64,000 nucleotides of DNA from Chitinophagaceae bacterium (GTDB lineage Bacteria > Bacteroidota > Bacteroidia > Chitinophagales > Chitinophagaceae): contig JAIETM010000001.1 in NCBI GenBank assembly GCA_019745155.1, forward strand, positions 62,001 through 126,000, written 5' to 3'. The position numbers and the translations under genes were made by a program. The notes under the pieces were generated by a model. That model ran no database searches, was not told the origin of the DNA, and saw only the letters and a program-made list of their open reading frames with translations. Positions 61,836-64,000 of the stretch are shown here, in pieces (positions within the stretch are counted from its first letter, which is position 1; every line of letters starts with the position of its first letter).

Positions 61836-62333
61836 ATGTGGTTGTTCAAAAAGAAAAAGAAAGAGGTTCAGTCAGATGATAAAACTACCGTATCCGATAA
61901 AGTGGCTGGCAAAATTGCCGGTGTCGGCATTAAAGCACAACAGCTATTTGCAGAAAAAATGAACAGGATATTTATGAAAACAGATTTTAAACGATTAAAA
62001 CTACTACTGATATTTTTCTGCGTTTCTGCAGGTGGCTACAGTATTTATCTTATTGTAAACAGTGTTTTCAGTCCTGAAAGAAAGCAGAAAGCTTTAGAGA
62101 TACAGCAAATGGATATTCCAAAGCACTTTAATAAATCGGGAGATGAAACCATAATGCCGGAGGCAACTATAGATGAACAAACTTATTTACAAATACAGGA
62201 TTTTAGAAAATACATGGATAGTTTAAAATTGAACAGAACGAATGAATACGACAGCATTCTGCAAGCCCGGCCGGGTTTGATGGATAGTGTGCAGGTGCTG
62301 GAACAAATTTATTTATCACAAAAACAAAAATGA
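61836..62333 (+). CDS. traL: Conjugative transposon protein TraL-like
   Basis: 165 residues from the ATG at 61836 (MWLFKKKKKEVQSDDKTTVS), one base after the traK stop; a longer frame would overlap traK. One transmembrane helix (LLLIFFCVSAGGYSIYLIVN, about 52-71) and a hydrophilic rest. Position and size fit the small TraL/traK-traM linker gene of Bacteroidota elements, although the length and sequence are not strongly diagnostic. Confidence 0.7.
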   Translation: MWLFKKKKKEVQSDDKTTVSDKVAGKIAGVGIKAQQLFAEKMNRIFMKTDFKRLKLLLIFFCVSAGGYSIYLIVNSVFSPERKQKALEIQQMDIPKHFNKSGDETIMPEATIDEQTYLQIQDFRKYMDSLKLNRTNEYDSILQARPGLMDSVQVLEQIYLSQKQK

Positions 62334-63616
62334 AGTGTATGAGCAGTGTGCAAAGGTCGCAGGCCTTCCTGCGTAAAAGGAAAATGATGCTGGTGTTACC
62401 GCTGCTGGTAATACCATTTCTCACAATGGCTTTTTGGGCATTAGGTGGAGGAAAGGGTAATGAACCCGTTATTGTAAACGAGCAAAAAGGCTTGAACCTA
62501 AACCTTCCTGATGCTAAAATGAAAGATGAAAACCTTACTGATAAACTTAGTTTTTATGATAAGGCTGATAAAGACTCAGCCAAGCTGGAAGAATGGATGC
62601 GGACAGACCCGTATTACCAACAGAAAGAAGATACAGGCTATAGTCCTGCAAACGAATTAGAACTACTTACGCAAAACTCGGCTTCCAAATACAACCAGCG
62701 GCTCAATTCCTCGCCGTATGAAACATCGTCAAATAATCCTGAGCAAAAACTACTGCAAAAATTAGCATTGCTGCAAAAAGAAATCAATAAACAACCCGAA
62801 ACTGAAACAGTAGCCAACAATGAAGTTTTATTGCCCAATCAGGATGATGAATTTTCAAATGAAGTGGACAGGCTGGAAAACATGATGTTGACCATGGATA
62901 AAACCAATACCGGCGACCCTGAAATGCAGCAGCTCAACGGAACTTTGGAGAGAATATTAGACATACAGCGTCCGCAACGGGTAAAGGATAAACTCAGAGA
63001 AAAATCTTTGCAACATAAGCAGGTGGTATTTGCTGTAACCACTTCACCCAAACTGGCGAATGTAACGCTGATTGATACGATAAAGAAAAAACTAAACACC
63101 AGCAATCAATTCTACGGAGTAACAAAAGAGAGTGAAGAAACTATTGAGGGATTTGCAATTGAAGCGGTGGTACACAGTAGTCAGTCATTAGTAAACGGTG
63201 CTGTTATTCAGTTACGGCTTTCTACAGATGTTTTTATAAATGGTGTACTCATCCCGAAAGGAACACCTGTTAACGGAATTGCAACATTAAACAATGAGCG
63301 GCTGGAAGCAGAAATAAACTCCATCCGTTATAAAAATCAACTATTCCCTGTAAAAATGGAACTCTACGATTTGGATGGTTTACCTGGCATTTACATTCCT
63401 GGTTCTATCAGCCGGGATGTAGCGAAAAATTCCGCAGATAACAGTTTACAGTTGATGGAGCTTACCACACTTGACCCATCATTAAAAGCACAAGCCGCCG
63501 CCGCAGGCATTAATACAGCAAAGCAATTACTAACCCGTAAAGTGAAACAGGTTAAAGTGATGATTAAAGAAGGATATAAAGTTCTGCTGAAAGATAAAAA
63601 TACTGAAACTGATTAA
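62330..63616 (+). CDS. traM: Conjugative transposon protein TraM
   Basis: 428 residues overlapping traL by 4 bp (ATGA). N-terminal transmembrane helix (MMLVLPLLVIPFLTMAFWAL, about 20-39), a polar linker, and a C-terminal beta-rich domain (NGAVIQLRLSTDVFINGVLI, GVATLNNERLEAEINSIRYK-type pattern) typical of TraM (VirB10-like). It connects the inner-membrane complex to TraN. The protein is likely anchored with the C-terminus in the periplasm. Confidence 0.9.
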   Translation: MKCMSSVQRSQAFLRKRKMMLVLPLLVIPFLTMAFWALGGGKGNEPVIVNEQKGLNLNLPDAKMKDENLTDKLSFYDKADKDSAKLEEWMRTDPYYQQKEDTGYSPANELELLTQNSASKYNQRLNSSPYETSSNNPEQKLLQKLALLQKEINKQPETETVANNEVLLPNQDDEFSNEVDRLENMMLTMDKTNTGDPEMQQLNGTLERILDIQRPQRVKDKLREKSLQHKQVVFAVTTSPKLANVTLIDTIKKKLNTSNQFYGVTKESEETIEGFAIEAVVHSSQSLVNGAVIQLRLSTDVFINGVLIPKGTPVNGIATLNNERLEAEINSIRYKNQLFPVKMELYDLDGLPGIYIPGSISRDVAKNSADNSLQLMELTTLDPSLKAQAAAAGINTAKQLLTRKVKQVKVMIKEGYKVLLKDKNTETD

Positions 63617-63637
63617 TGAACATAAAATAGTAAAGCA

Positions 63638-64000
63638 ATGAAAAGAATAATGAGTATGATTTGTGGGTGCCTTATAGCAATAATTAGTCTTGCACAAACA
63701 AAGTTGAATATTACAACTGACAAAACAACAAGCCTTGTATTTCCTTTCGCCATTAAGCATGTTGACAGGGGCACAAGCTCTGTACTGGCGCAGCAGGTAA
63801 AAGAAGCACCTGAAATATTATTAGTGAAAGCAGCCGAAAAAGACTTTACAGAAACAAACCTTAGTGTTGTTACAGATGACGGCAGCGTATATGCTTTTAC
63901 AGTTAATTATGATAGTAAACCTACTGTATGGGTACTTTATCTACCAGTAAACAGGACTGCTACTATCAGTTCTTATGCCAATATGATATTGGACAATGAA
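63638..64000 (+). CDS. traN: Conjugative transposon protein TraN (partial, cut by window edge)
   Basis: 121 codons from the ATG at 63638 to the right edge, no stop. Signal peptide (MKRIMSMICGCLIAIISLAQ), then a beta-rich segment TSLVFPFAIKHVDRGTSSVL as in the N-terminal part of DUF4138/TraN (VirB9-like), which normally runs about 300 residues. The C-terminal part is outside the window. Confidence 0.85.
   Translation, partial: MKRIMSMICGCLIAIISLAQTKLNITTDKTTSLVFPFAIKHVDRGTSSVLAQQVKEAPEILLVKAAEKDFTETNLSVVTDDGSVYAFTVNYDSKPTVWVLYLPVNRTATISSYANMILDNE

Noticed and set aside
1-64000. CRISPR arrays, rRNA and tRNA genes
   Set aside because: I saw no regularly spaced repeats, no rRNA-like stretches and no cloverleaf-forming segments with a CCA end; a computed search was not possible.

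Overview
The window looks like a large part of an integrative conjugative element (CTnDOT/Tn4555-type conjugative transposon logic) in a Bacteroidota chromosome, probably family Chitinophagaceae. The grounds are the Bacteroidota-specific Tra set (DUF4134 TraE, DUF4133 TraF, TraG ATPase, TraI, TraJ, TraK, TraL, TraM, TraN in order), a CusA-CusC fused RND pump, AraC-like regulators with a metal-binding N-terminus, low GC and weak Shine-Dalgarno use. No rRNA, tRNA or CRISPR was seen.

Region by region. (1) 0-9.6 kb: genes typical of the early-entering part of a conjugative element, nearly all on the minus strand: a Schlafen/AlbA_2 protein cut by the window edge, a short RadC, an MFS carrier with a rhodanese/metallo-beta-lactamase sulfur enzyme and a Crp/Fnr regulator, a DUF932 protein, SSB, and a gamma-glutamylcyclotransferase-like protein. 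On the plus strand follow a DUF262 (GmrSD-like) protein with an HNH end and a small possible nuclease. The non-coding DNA here is unusually structured: one element type sits upstream of both radC and ssb, and a second, much larger element (about 170-200 nt) occurs twice at 6.4 and 7.2 kb with compensatory base changes in its main helix. (2) 9.6-36.4 kb: a metal and envelope cargo block: porin remnant, a metallophosphoesterase/outer-membrane-barrel gene split by one stop codon, LspA, a CadA-type P-ATPase with a duplicated 3' remnant, CDF transporter, MgtC, a SulP-carbonic anhydrase fusion, CusB, CusA-CusC, a Cys-rich protein between two 50-residue membrane peptides, a TonB receptor, and a truncated AraC-type metal regulator. 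(3) 36.6-40.7 kb: GNAT, a membrane LuxR-type regulator, an RteC-like protein, a small XRE regulator. (4) 40.7-64 kb: the plus-strand transfer operon, with a giant methylase/helicase gene between traE and traF and three related TraI-like proteins. The operon is interrupted between traJ and traK by a minus-strand defence island: AbiE toxin-antitoxin and a two-gene Mokosh type I system (kinase-helicase plus PLD nuclease). traN runs off the right end.

How it works together (inference): the transfer operon moves the element, the early genes (SSB, RadC, DUF932) would protect and process incoming DNA, the metal block is the selectable cargo, and the defence genes guard the host against phages. The best candidates for something undescribed are the repeated structured RNA/DNA elements at 1.2, 6.2, 6.4 and 7.2 kb and their link to the early genes and to the DUF262 module.
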